Assembly (NCBI GenBank): GCA_029449235.1
Contig: JANATG010000008.1
Location: 62,001-126,000, forward strand
Length of the DNA stretch: 64,000 bases
Source of the DNA: Linnemannia schmuckeri
Taxonomy: Eukaryota > Mortierellomycota > Mortierellomycetes > Mortierellales > Mortierellaceae
Reading direction: 5' to 3'
The position numbers and the translations under genes were made by a program. The notes beneath the pieces are model-generated. The model was given only the letters and a program-made list of their open reading frames with translations, did not search any database and was not told the origin of the DNA. The number at the start of each line of letters is the position of its first letter. Position 1 is the stretch's first letter. Shown piece after piece: positions 54,762-64,000 of the stretch.

Positions 54762-54763
<2 letters not shown>

Positions 54764-54795
<32 letters not shown>
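54764..54795. repeat. A32 homopolymer
   Basis: Run of about 32 A in the PKA upstream region. Confidence 0.92.
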
Positions 54796-54796
<1 letters not shown>

Positions 54797-54947
54797 GGAG
54801 AGATGGATGAATGATGTCGGCGTGTCCGTCCTATCTGTCTGTTGAACAGGTAAAAACGAAGAAAAAGGAAAAACGAGAAAAAAGGACCAGCCGACAGAAG
54901 GTAAAAGGAATAAAAACGACAGCGGCAGAAATATAACGAGGTGTATG

Positions 54948-54986
<39 letters not shown>
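54948..54986. repeat. A39 homopolymer
   Basis: Run of about 39 A in the PKA upstream region. Confidence 0.92.
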
Positions 54987-54988
<2 letters not shown>

Positions 54989-55312
54989 TACACAAGAGAT
55001 GAAGGCAAGGAGAAAAAATAGAAAAAAAAAAAACTGGCATTTTTGGAGGTGTGGAGTGGAGTGAAGGCCATCTTACCACTGTCAATTGCTATTGCTCGTC
55101 TGCCTCTCTTATTTTTGTTTGTTCACTCTGCATCGGCGATCATATGTGAGTTGAGGAGATGATATGCATGCATGTTGACATCTATCTCTCTCTCTCTCAT
55201 CACACGTCGGATATGAACGATGAACAGTATGAATGCTATTAATAAGAATAAACATGTATGTGCGAGTATGGCGTATGTATGTGTGTTAAATGAAAGATGG
55301 AAAAATGAAAAA

Positions 55313-55337
55313 AGAGAGAGAGAGAGAGAGAGAGAGA
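55313..55337. repeat. (GA)n repeat
   Basis: About twelve GA dinucleotides. Confidence 0.9.
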
Positions 55338-56687
55338 TGTTGGAAGGAGGATATCCATCCCGGTAACCACAATAAGTGGTCGTCCATTGGGGAAATGATC
55401 AGTGAAATGAAATTTGGTGGCAAAATATCACTTATTGCCATGTCCCATGAGCATGTCACACGCACACACACAAATATTACACATCGGTGTAAATGCCATG
55501 CCATCATTCACATACCACTTCGCACACACACACTCTGTCTCTTTCTCTCTTTCTCTCTTAATCTACTCAGGCGACATGAGGACAACGCGCGGTCCGGGTA
55601 AAAATAAATAAGAGTGCGGTTGTCTTCGCTTCACTTTACCCCTCTATCTCATTTCTCTTTTTTCTTTTCTATTCTTTCCTGGCTCCTGGCTCCTGGCTCC
55701 TTTTCCTTTTTTCCATTGCTCCCATGCTCTCCTTAGAGTCCACTACCCCTTTTTTTCTTTTTCATCTTATTTTTCTTTTTCGACTTGTATTGCCCCTGCC
55801 TTTTTTTTATTTTGTCCTCTGCTCAAGTACCCGACTGACAAGAAAAGAGTCATTGTTTGTTCCGCTGTGCGTCAAACACCATATCCAACATGTCGGATCC
55901 TTTTTTTTTTTTTTATCTTGTTCACTTTTTGTTTTGTGCATCGTCAACTTCTTCTTCCTTTCTCTTCCTCTCGCTCTTCTTTTTCTTCATTGACTGACGC
56001 AACTGAAGTTGCTGCTGGGTACTTACACTTTAAGAGCCTACTATCTCTTTGTTACACATCACACGAGAAAACGAAGTCGCGTCTTTTCTCTCCTGAACAA
56101 AAAGCCTAATACAGCCTTCTCTTCCCCCTTTCAATTATTGCACATGAATGACTCTACCGAGGATGGTCCATGAACGCAAGGGCTGTGATGATCATTACTC
56201 TACCATGGTGCCGCGCGACAGCACTTTGCAGGGGGAAAGGATCACTGGTTCATGAGGTCCATCCTCCTTATCTTCTCCATCCCATCCCTCAGTGTCTACG
56301 GACTGCCCTCGTTCCCTCGCTTTCTCCTGTCTTTTTTCCTATCCTCCCCCTCCTCCTCCTCTCCCTCCTTCTTATTTCCCTTTTTTCCCTCTTTTTTTCT
56401 TTTGGCTATCGTCTCCTCCTTCTCCTCCTCCTCGGACGACTCAATTCCTTTCTTCCTTGTCTCCTTCGCTTCATTCTCATCTTTTTACACGCTTCAACAT
56501 TTTAGTCTACTTTTCATTCTTTTCCTTTACTCCTCGTTACCACTTTTTTTCATCCATCCTCTCTCCATTCATTCCTCCTCTTCTTACTCTTCCTCTTCCT
56601 CCTCAATCTCCTCAGTCTCCTCCTTCTTCTCCTCCTCCTCATCATCATCGTCATCATCATCACCACCTCCTACTTGTCAAACCACAT

Positions 56688-56720
56688 ATGCCGCAAGGAC
56701 GCCAAAAAACCATATCGTAA
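56688..56720 (+). promoter_or_regulatory. 10-codon upstream ORF one base before the HGSNAT-like A start
   Basis: ATG at 56688 opens MPQGRQKTIS and stops at TAA 56718-56720. One base separates this TAA from the main ATG at 56722. It would need reinitiation or leaky scanning, so it may lower translation of the main ORF. Confidence 0.5.
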
Positions 56721-56721
56721 A

Positions 56722-59415
56722 ATGATGCAAGACAGCTACTCCGACCCCCGCACCGAACCAGCCAATTACGGCACCACTAGCCCGGGCTTACCACCACCAG
56801 AACCACCACCCTCAACCACTACTACCATCACGATGGCACCTATAACTACATTTCCATCCACATCTTCATCCTCTTTCCCCGGCAGAACCCATTATACTCA
56901 CCAACAAGGCCTCCATCGCAGACGCGGATCTACAGCTTCAGATCACTCCACTTCCACCTCTCCCTCATCTTCCAAACCGCCTCCTCGACATGTTGACGAG
57001 CCGACGTTCAACCCCGACCACCTATCCCGACAATACCAAGGACGATATCAAAGCGTTGGCAGTGGCAGTGGGAACAATAGCAACAACGATACATCTCATG
57101 CCCTGCATCCAAATATAACCCATTACTCCAACTCCAAAATCCCAGCGCGGCCTGTTTTTCAGGAGACAGAAGTAGGAGGAACAACTGCGCCCTCCATCCC
57201 ACATACAAAGGACAACAACTCCGCGAATAGATTAGGGGACACCCTACAGCCCAACCACATACACCCACAGCTCCTACAGCTACAGGAGTATAGTGATCAT
57301 CCTCATGCACAGACTGCAAGCTCGTTGGCGTCCTTGGGCGGAGGTGGAGTTGGAGGTGGAGGTGGGCTTAAGGGCGACGATGAAAATGCAGAGTTTGAGG
57401 TTAGGGTGATTGCGAACCGGACAAAGGATGATGACGATGACCATCATCATCAAATCCAGCACCTCCATAACGATGAACATGCATCATCAATTAACACCAC
57501 TAATGCACAACAACAGGGGCCAGGCACAGGAACGGAGTCAGGGGTAACAGCACCAGCATCGACAGCAGGAAAGTCAAAACGCCTTCAATCGCTCGACATC
57601 CTGCGTGGAATCACCATCATCTTTATGGTCCTCGTCAACACTCAGGGCGCAGACCCTTTCGAACAACTTGCCCACACCCCTTGGTTCGGCTACACCCTCG
57701 CCGACTGGGTCTTTCCAAACTTCATTTTCATGGTCGGCATGGCCATCGCTATCGTCCTCTCCCCTACTAAACTCGTTACTCTTTCTCGGCCTCCCAATAA
57801 CCACCTTCGACAACAGTCGCGAGGAGGCGTGGTGGGGAGGGTGTGGAGACGACACGAGACACGGATACGGATGTCGTTCAAGATCGTCAAAAGGAGTTGT
57901 ATCCTGTTTGCGATTGGGCTGGGATTGAATGGGTTGGATATGATTGGGGAGACTCCCTCGGACGCGCTATGGATCCGAATCCCGGGTGTCTTGCAAAGGA
58001 TTGGGTTCTGTTACCTAGTCCTTGCACTTTCCGTCCTCTGGTCTCCCGTCCGAACCCTTGGTACGAGTGATCCAACTGCCAGTGCCAATCATGCACAAGC
58101 AAAGAAGGACCGTGCGCAATCAACCTCACTCTCAGCCTCAACGCCACCGAACCTCCATCCCCGCCGCATTACACCATCCACAACAACCCCAGAACAAAAA
58201 ACACTTACATCCTCACGACGCGTCAAAATACTCTTGCCCTTACTCTGCACAACCCTCTGGTTCATCCTCACCTACATCATCCAATCTTCCGCCACAGAAC
58301 CCATCCCCTCCTGCCTCTACCCACCCTTCGCCATCTCCACCAACCCCTCCAACTCTTCCGAAACCATCATCCTCCCAGGATTTGCCCCCTCGCGTGGTCA
58401 ACTCACCCCATCAGAATGCACCGCACAGTCGGTACTCGACACATGGCTATTTACGAAGGACAGAGACCCCAATCACCCGATCTTTGATGCTGAGGGGACG
58501 CTGGGGACATTGATGGCGGTTGTGACGGCGTGGGTTGGGTGGATGGTTGGGTGTGCAGTTGTTGAGCAACAGAGGCTGTGGAAGGGCGTTGTCAAGGGTG
58601 TTATTGAGGACTTTGAACGGGAGATGGAGGATGTTGAGAAGGAAAGGACTGGAAGGAGGAGGAGGAGGGACTTGGTGGACGAGAGTCCCAAGGATACCAG
58701 CGAAAGCTCTTCCTTCGACCAACAACAACCATCAGCGGAAACTATGGAAACTATCCACTCACCACCATCGCCCTCTCCACCCCCACCACCAACAAGAGAA
58801 GAAGCCCTCCAAAGCAGAATAACAACCCATCAAAGAACACATCTCCTCTCCCACCTCGGAGAATGGTTCATGATCGGTATCTGTACAATGTTCTCAGGCA
58901 CCATCCTAGGCTGGTTCCTCCCGATCTGCAAATCCCTCTGGACCCCCAGTTTCACACTCTACTCTGCAGGAGTTAGCATCAACACTCTCTGCATTCTCAT
59001 GTACCTCTACGACGTCCCCTCCCTCCTTCCTTCTTCTTCTCTTCTTCTTTCAACATCACGCACAAAACAGCCGCCAACCTCCACCATCGCCAACCTCTTC
59101 ACCACCTTTTTCACCCAAACAAAATGCCTCTTAACTAACACAACAAAATTCACAACCCACCTCCTAATCTGCTACGGCCGCAACCCAACCCTCATTTACA
59201 TCCTCTCAGAACTCGTAAAAATCATTCTCGAAAAGATTCCCGTCCACGGTGGGTTCGCGTGGGTCCAGGCAGCTTGGTCCTGGCTGTTTTTCAATACCTT
59301 TTATAGATTCTTACCCCCTACTTGGGCGAGTCTGCTGTTTAGTCTGTGTTATGTTTTGGTGTTTGCGCCGCTTTTGTGGTATCTGAATCGAAAGGGGATT
59401 TATCTTCGCGTTTAG
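56722..59415 (+). CDS. HGSNAT-like transmembrane acyltransferase, paralogue A
   Basis: Single exon, 897 residues from ATG 56722. The frame is open further upstream only to a TTG. The first 280 residues are Ser/Thr/His-rich and disordered. The domain starts KRLQSLDILRGITIIFMVLV (near residue 286) and continues LAHTPWFGYTLADWVFPNFI and FMVGMAIAIVLS. This is the heparan-alpha-glucosaminide N-acetyltransferase pattern. H318 in LAHTPW is at the position proposed as the acetyl-carrying His in human HGSNAT. About ten hydrophobic helices follow, with Ser/Thr/Glu loops (residues about 450-490 and 640-700) breaking them up, and the end GIYLRV. The human enzyme moves acetyl groups from cytosolic acetyl-CoA across the lysosomal membrane to glucosamine. 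Fungi lack heparan sulfate, so the acceptor is unknown. Its partner lies tail to tail. Confidence 0.85.
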   Translation: MMQDSYSDPRTEPANYGTTSPGLPPPEPPPSTTTTITMAPITTFPSTSSSSFPGRTHYTHQQGLHRRRGSTASDHSTSTSPSSSKPPPRHVDEPTFNPDHLSRQYQGRYQSVGSGSGNNSNNDTSHALHPNITHYSNSKIPARPVFQETEVGGTTAPSIPHTKDNNSANRLGDTLQPNHIHPQLLQLQEYSDHPHAQTASSLASLGGGGVGGGGGLKGDDENAEFEVRVIANRTKDDDDDHHHQIQHLHNDEHASSINTTNAQQQGPGTGTESGVTAPASTAGKSKRLQSLDILRGITIIFMVLVNTQGADPFEQLAHTPWFGYTLADWVFPNFIFMVGMAIAIVLSPTKLVTLSRPPNNHLRQQSRGGVVGRVWRRHETRIRMSFKIVKRSCILFAIGLGLNGLDMIGETPSDALWIRIPGVLQRIGFCYLVLALSVLWSPVRTLGTSDPTASANHAQAKKDRAQSTSLSASTPPNLHPRRITPSTTTPEQKTLTSSRRVKILLPLLCTTLWFILTYIIQSSATEPIPSCLYPPFAISTNPSNSSETIILPGFAPSRGQLTPSECTAQSVLDTWLFTKDRDPNHPIFDAEGTLGTLMAVVTAWVGWMVGCAVVEQQRLWKGVVKGVIEDFEREMEDVEKERTGRRRRRDLVDESPKDTSESSSFDQQQPSAETMETIHSPPSPSPPPPPTREEALQSRITTHQRTHLLSHLGEWFMIGICTMFSGTILGWFLPICKSLWTPSFTLYSAGVSINTLCILMYLYDVPSLLPSSSLLLSTSRTKQPPTSTIANLFTTFFTQTKCLLTNTTKFTTHLLICYGRNPTLIYILSELVKIILEKIPVHGGFAWVQAAWSWLFFNTFYRFLPPTWASLLFSLCYVLVFAPLLWYLNRKGIYLRV

Positions 59416-59626
59416 AGTTTTTTAGTTAGCGCTTTATGAGGAAAATGTTTTTATTTACAAGTAAAAAATATGGATGATTTTTTTTTTTTTGTTTACTCTG
59501 AAAGAAAAGTAGGTGAAAAAACGATTAGGAATAGATAAGACTAGATGTTATGGGTAAAAGGGGTACGAGAAGAGAACAAAAACTCCTCCCTCGTGTTGCG
59601 CAAAAACAACAAAGGTCGTTTCTTTT
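59416..59626. other. shared 3' region of the two HGSNAT-like genes
   Basis: 211 bases between the two stop codons, AT-rich with an A/T run near 59480. Converging transcripts may overlap here. Confidence 0.6.
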
Positions 59627-62022
59627 CTAAACCTTGAAGTACCACTTCTTATGATCAAGGAAGATAGCCAAAAGGACATGCAAAGCCGCAAAGCCCAAAG
59701 AATAAAACAAACTGGCCCATCCACCAATATCCAATGCCCCCCAGGTATGCTGGAACGCCGATGTACACAGATCAGGACTCTTCTCACCCGTCACAGGGTC
59801 TGCAGGTCCTCCGGGGATCAAAGAACAAGTACCCTGGACCAGTTCGGAACACATGTACATCAGGATCGCGTTGCGACCCATGCTGCCCAGGACGACAATG
59901 ACTGAGCGACGGAACCAGTGGCGGAGGAAGTGGTCTGCTTTGAAATACAGCGCCAACGCACTTGAGTAGTTGCCGCGATCAGTAGAGGAGGTGGTATGCT
60001 CAGAGTCGAGGGGGAGGGGACGGTGGTGGTGGGAAAGCTGGTTGTTGGAGAGGTAGACCTGGTGGTCGCGGTGGAGTCGCTCCAGACGCTTAGCCTTGGG
60101 CTGGGCATCAAACTTGTAGAACAGGACCGCGAGCGCCGTCTGCGAGACTCCAGAGGTCATCACTGCAAAAGTTGCCGTCCAGCTGGGTTTGGATAAGGGA
60201 AGACCAAGACTGAAGAGCCAGCCGATAAAAGTCCAGAGAAGGCCATACCAAAACCAGGTGTTACTATGGTCCAAATGAATGCGGACAAGCGTCTCCTGCT
60301 CAAGGATATCGTCCTCCAGAACCTGAGCCTCACTGACAACGGTTCCGGAGGAAGCAGAAGCTTCGCGGTGAGCCTTGAAGTCCGAGGTGATTTGCTTAAT
60401 CTGAGCGTTGAGGGTACGGACCGTACAGCCAATGTACCATCCGAACCAGACGTTGAGGATCGAGGTCAGGGTCGAGAGCGAGCCTTCGGGGTCGAACTCC
60501 AGGTGACGGTAGGTATGGTCTTTACCGAAGATCTTGAGGTCGAAGTAGGCCTGAGGACTGCATTTGGGATCCTCAATCATGGCACGGTAAGGGCACCCCT
60601 CGACTTGAACACTGTAGGTGCAAATCAACCAGACGACCAGACAGACAACAGGCAAGTAGAACGGCAGCGTGACACGGACAAACCAAGGCCACGCACCATG
60701 CTCCACAACCTCCTCCTCCACTCTTCTCCCACCGTCAACAGTATCAGCAGCCTTGTTGGACCGGAAGAGGTACGAGACCGAAAGCGGTCTTTCATCCTTA
60801 CGACCCTTCGCAAGAACCAAAAGATGCATCCATCCAACGATCAGGTAACAGAATCCGATACGGTTCAAGACACCGGGCCAACGGAACTGGTCGGCGGGGG
60901 CGTGGAGCTGGACGAGGCCGTAGAGATTGAGGATGATACCCAGTCCCCAGATGATAATGGACCGCTTGAGGATACGGAGGGCGTGGTTGCGGTAGTAGTT
61001 GTTGCCGAGCGTTGGGTTGGGGTCTGCGCGGACGGACAAGGGGAGGGTACAGCCTGTGATGAACAAGAAGCTTGGGAACACAGTGTCTATTTTTGTCGTT
61101 GGTGTAAGGTCAAAAGGGTGAGATGGTGGGGATTAAGCATATTTGCAAGAGAGCGGCGTAGGGGTGAGGTAGTCAACACAAACGAAGGGAAGAGGAGTGA
61201 GGGAAGGGTCCAAGCAACCAGTAGAAGAGGAGCGTGTATCCCTTTGTTGGCGTTGTTTATCTCATGTGGCACAAAGGGAGACGACGAGCGCCCTCCCTTT
61301 GGTCCGATTATTTCTTATCGTTCCCATCGTCGATGTCGATGAGAAAAAAAATGCACAGGGCAACTTTCTTTCTCTGTTGTTTGTTTCTCCTGGCGCAAGA
61401 CAAACAAGAGTTGGTCGGGGTGGAAGTAAGGCATATGTGGGCGCACGCTTTCTTACCGGCAATGGTGATTCCAATCCACGCGGGATGAGCTATGATGAAT
61501 AAAACGTTGACGTTCATGGATCAGTTAGCCACAAGTAAAAGAAGGGTCGCCCCCGCGAAATTCCCTCAGTCCTATTCGAACTAACAAAACATTCTTGACG
61601 TCGCTCTTTCTTTCTCCACAACCCTCGACTCGTGCAAACTCAGCGGAGCCAAACATTCTCATAGCCAAACAAAGAGACTTACTAAGGATCCAGAAGGCAT
61701 TATCGCCCATCTGGGCATTACAAGTGATCATGATCAAAATCGCCAGACCACGCAGCAAGTCGAGCGACAACAGACGGTTCGCAGACAGCTGCAGACGGCT
61801 CTTCAACCCACCAGCCCTGGGAGCACGTGCAGCAACGGCATCATGGGCTGGCTCTGGGAGAGCGGGGAGGGCAGCGTCCTTGTGAACGGCGGTATTGGCC
61901 GAGATGGGCGAGAGGACTTGAGGATCATCGATCTTATGGTTGCTGCTGCTGCTGTTGTTATCATCTCGGTGGGGGTGGTGAGTGTCGGCCCCGGCTGTTA
62001 CGGGTGTGTGCTGTTTCTCCAT
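59627..62022 (-). CDS. HGSNAT-like transmembrane acyltransferase, paralogue B
   Basis: Three exons: 62022-61683, 61489-61457 and 61086-59627, giving 610 residues. A short polar N-terminus (about 90 residues, with PVTAGADTHHPHRDDNN) is followed by LSLDLLRGLAILIMITCNAQ. The 33-nt second exon encodes HPAWIGITIA, carrying the presumed catalytic His (H115), then DTVFPSFLFITGCTLPLS. That is the same core as paralogue A. Later helices include WPGVLNRIGFCYLIVGWMHL, PFYLPVVCLVVWLICTYSVQ and the family-typical SMGRNAILMYMCSEL. The end is FLDHKKWYFKV, close to the human HGSNAT style. It lacks A's long N-terminus and its Ser-rich loops. Intron positions differ: B has two early introns and A has none. Likely a duplication followed by divergence and intron change. 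Confidence 0.87.
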
Positions 62023-62832
62023 TGTTGTCCTTTTATCTTCCAAGGAAGTGTGTCGACTACTGTGAGCTAGAAGGGAAAAAAAATAAGAGATGGAGTCTGG
62101 TGGTCGGACAGGGATCAAGTGCACAGAGAAGGGAAGAAGAGCGGATGAACAGAAAACAAAGAAAAGAAAGAGAGGAAAAGAGAAAAGGTGAGACGAGATT
62201 AAAAAGAAAAAAAAGTTAGGGCAAAGGGCAAATAAGGAGACGAAGAGACTGAAGGAGGAGGTATTTGAATCTGGGCGACTTTTTTTCTCTTCATCCCACG
62301 AAACCGTCTCAATCACCCCCACTAATGTACGCCCTACTCGGGCCGACCCAACTCATTTCAATTGACTATCATAAGGCATCCTTGCGACTCTGTATTCCCA
62401 GGGAAAAACAAAAAGTTTGGACATGGGACCTTGCAGTTCATGCGCTTCCTTGGCTTACTCATGAGAAGTACACCAAAGGCTACAGTTAGTATTACTTTCT
62501 TGCTTTGACTTGTTTTAGCCATCCTTGGCTTGGGTCACGGTTTAAAGTTGAACGGGTCTAGCGTTATCGCATGCAAGGCTACAACTCTATCGCATCACAC
62601 ACTAGGATTGGTTTAGACCCTCTGCCCAACAACGACAACTACTTTTTCTTTGTAGCTGCAGGCAAAAGGAGTTTTTCTTTTTTTTTCTTTTGTAGGGGGA
62701 CGCAGGGTGGGCGTACAATCGATTGTTTATGCAACCTTGTCCCTTTTTGTCTCCTTTGGTTCCTGTCTCTCTTTTCCTTTTTTCCTCAGCCTTCGTTGGA
62801 AATGGGTCAAACCATCCCATCCATCTAGTCAT

Positions 62833-62878
<46 letters not shown>

Positions 62879-64000
62879 GAAACGAAACGAAACGAAACGA
62901 AACTTTACCATGGGTTTCCTGCTTCACTCAATCCTTGGCTCACACGACAAGACCCTTTGAACTTATTTTTTGTTTTTTAAAGAAAAAACTTGTATGTTAT
63001 CCGAATCCGATTGAAAGAGCATACACGCGCGTGCGCGCGTTCAAACAACCCAAAAGGCGTATGTACACTTGGGTGGATACAGGTGGGTTGGGACCCTGAA
63101 CAATCGGCGCGCCATCTACTGATTTTTTTCGTGTTTTTTTTTTTTTTTTTTTGTTTTATCTTATTAAAGTCGCATATCGATTGCTCTGTTCACTGTAGTC
63201 AATATGTGAGCACGGTTGGATTTTCGTTTCGTTTATGTTCTTCTAAAGGGTGGTGGGATAGAGACTGATTGTTGTTGTTGGTGCACATAGGTTACCAACA
63301 AGGGCAACGAAACGGTCTGGGTAACGGAAAAAAAAAAAAAAGAAAAAAAAAAAGAAAGTTGGGGAGGGGGCAGGCGAGAGGGATGCGACCGGATAACCTT
63401 GTTTGTGTTCTCCACTTGTTTCCAAATGGATACAAGCATGCACCCAACTCTCGCTTCCCTCCTTTTCCTTATCCTCTTTTCCTGGATGGGGAAAAAACAG
63501 ACCCTCCTCGTTCTCCTTTGTGAAACCAAGATAGTTTTTTTTGTTTGATCGCTCCTTTTCTTTTATTCTCTTGCCCAATCTATCAATTACCGACCAGCGA
63601 CCATTAGAGAAGAGACAATGGAGACATGACTTCGCACGCTCCTCTCTTCCTGTCATGCAAACAGCCATACTACGTGTTATACTTGTACCCCTCCCCGAGG
63701 GGTACGACTTGTTTGATCTTTATCGCGCGAATCAGAAATCACCAATCCGTTCTCCTACTTAGGTTAAGTATGACGTCTAGCCGTACCACGGAATGTTTTT
63801 TTTTGTGCTTTAGTTTAGAAACTACTCATACTAAAGTACAAAAGTTCCAAAGTAAATGGATGGAGGTGAGAAGGAATAAAAAGAAGGATGAAGGTGTGCC
63901 GCTGGCCAATGGTTGTCTAGTCGACAACCTTGTCAATTGACAAAGAGTATTACATAGTAGTATGGAAGGGGAATATGAAGGAGGGAAGAAAAAGACGGGC
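62023..64000. other. right-end intergenic region
   Basis: About 2 kb. CT-rich on the minus strand next to HGSNAT-like B, then mixed DNA with A and T runs and a (CGAAA)n repeat. No gene is supported up to the window edge. Confidence 0.55.
62834..62902. repeat. A44 homopolymer followed by (CGAAA)n
   Basis: A run of about 44 A (62834-62877) is directly followed by five CGAAA units. The poly(A) end resembles a decayed retrotransposon tail, but I see no element body or target-site duplication. Confidence 0.9.

Larger units (their letters stand above)
53998..56721. promoter_or_regulatory. 2.7-kb divergent region, PKA / HGSNAT-like A
   Basis: Separates two divergent starts. It holds a (GGA)n repeat at 54111-54141, A runs of 32 and 39 bases at 54764-54795 and 54948-54986, and a (GA)n repeat at 55313-55337. 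A long CT-rich leader from about 55620 to 56670 precedes HGSNAT-like A. No gene is supported, and ORFs there are single-composition frames. Confidence 0.5.

Noticed and set aside
60266..61342. Plus-strand ORF of 358 codons
   Set aside because: It lies antisense to the well-supported HGSNAT-like B exon, has no recognisable domain and is explained by codon bias of the true gene.
62265..62489. Plus-strand ORF of 74 codons near the right end
   Set aside because: No family, no leader and only chance length.
62834..62902. Poly(A) plus CGAAA repeat as a retrotransposon tail
   Set aside because: No reverse-transcriptase ORF, element body or target-site duplication nearby; similar A runs are scattered over the window.

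Overview
The window is nuclear DNA of a filamentous fungus. Small, frequent GT-AG introns, a canonical RLP24, uL23, PRP39, COX7A-type and MPO1 gene set, CT-rich leaders and long glutamine tracts together suggest an early-diverging lineage. Mortierellomycotina/Mucoromycota is my best guess, inferred from gene style and not from a marker alignment. Nothing looks prokaryotic, viral or transposon-derived, and I found no tRNA, rRNA or CRISPR array.

Layout. 1-12.7 kb: the N-terminal part of an F-box/LRR gene (minus, cut by the left edge), the ribosome biogenesis factor RLP24 (minus), a Crz1-like C2H2 transcription factor (plus), a secreted GPI-anchored LRR protein in six exons (minus) and a polyglutamine SAP-domain protein (minus). 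14.6-27.2 kb: splicing factor PRP39 in nine exons (minus), an unrecognised 176-residue protein with a 14-nt microexon (plus), a degenerate metallo-beta-lactamase-fold protein with an N-terminal zinc ribbon (plus), overlapping small ORFs ending in a membrane microprotein, a Snapin-like BLOC-1/BORC subunit (minus) and a large unrecognised protein (plus). 27.8-38.1 kb: a PSD2-type phosphatidylserine decarboxylase with C2, EF-hand and GGST elements (plus), a reticulon (minus), ribosomal protein uL23 (minus) and a COX7A-like subunit (plus). 38.1-45.2 kb is a 7.1-kb stretch in which I can support no gene. 45.2-62.0 kb: a LITAF-domain protein (plus), an MPO1/DUF962 dioxygenase (plus), a PKA catalytic subunit with a 2.6-kb first intron (minus), and two HGSNAT-like acyltransferase paralogues placed tail to tail. 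The last 2 kb is low-complexity intergenic DNA.

Most of these are unrelated housekeeping genes that happen to be neighbours. Several act on membranes: PSD, reticulon, LITAF, MPO1, Snapin and the two HGSNAT-like proteins. Only the HGSNAT pair looks like a true local gene family. The most unusual observation is downstream of the PKA gene. After its normal FxxF tail and single TGA stop, the same frame stays open for 193 more codons, encoding a polyglutamine and basic protein segment. This could be stop-codon readthrough, alternative splicing around the stop, or a separate gene.

Exon coordinates were worked out by hand from splice signals, reading frame and family similarity. Where a model has alternatives, the entry says so.
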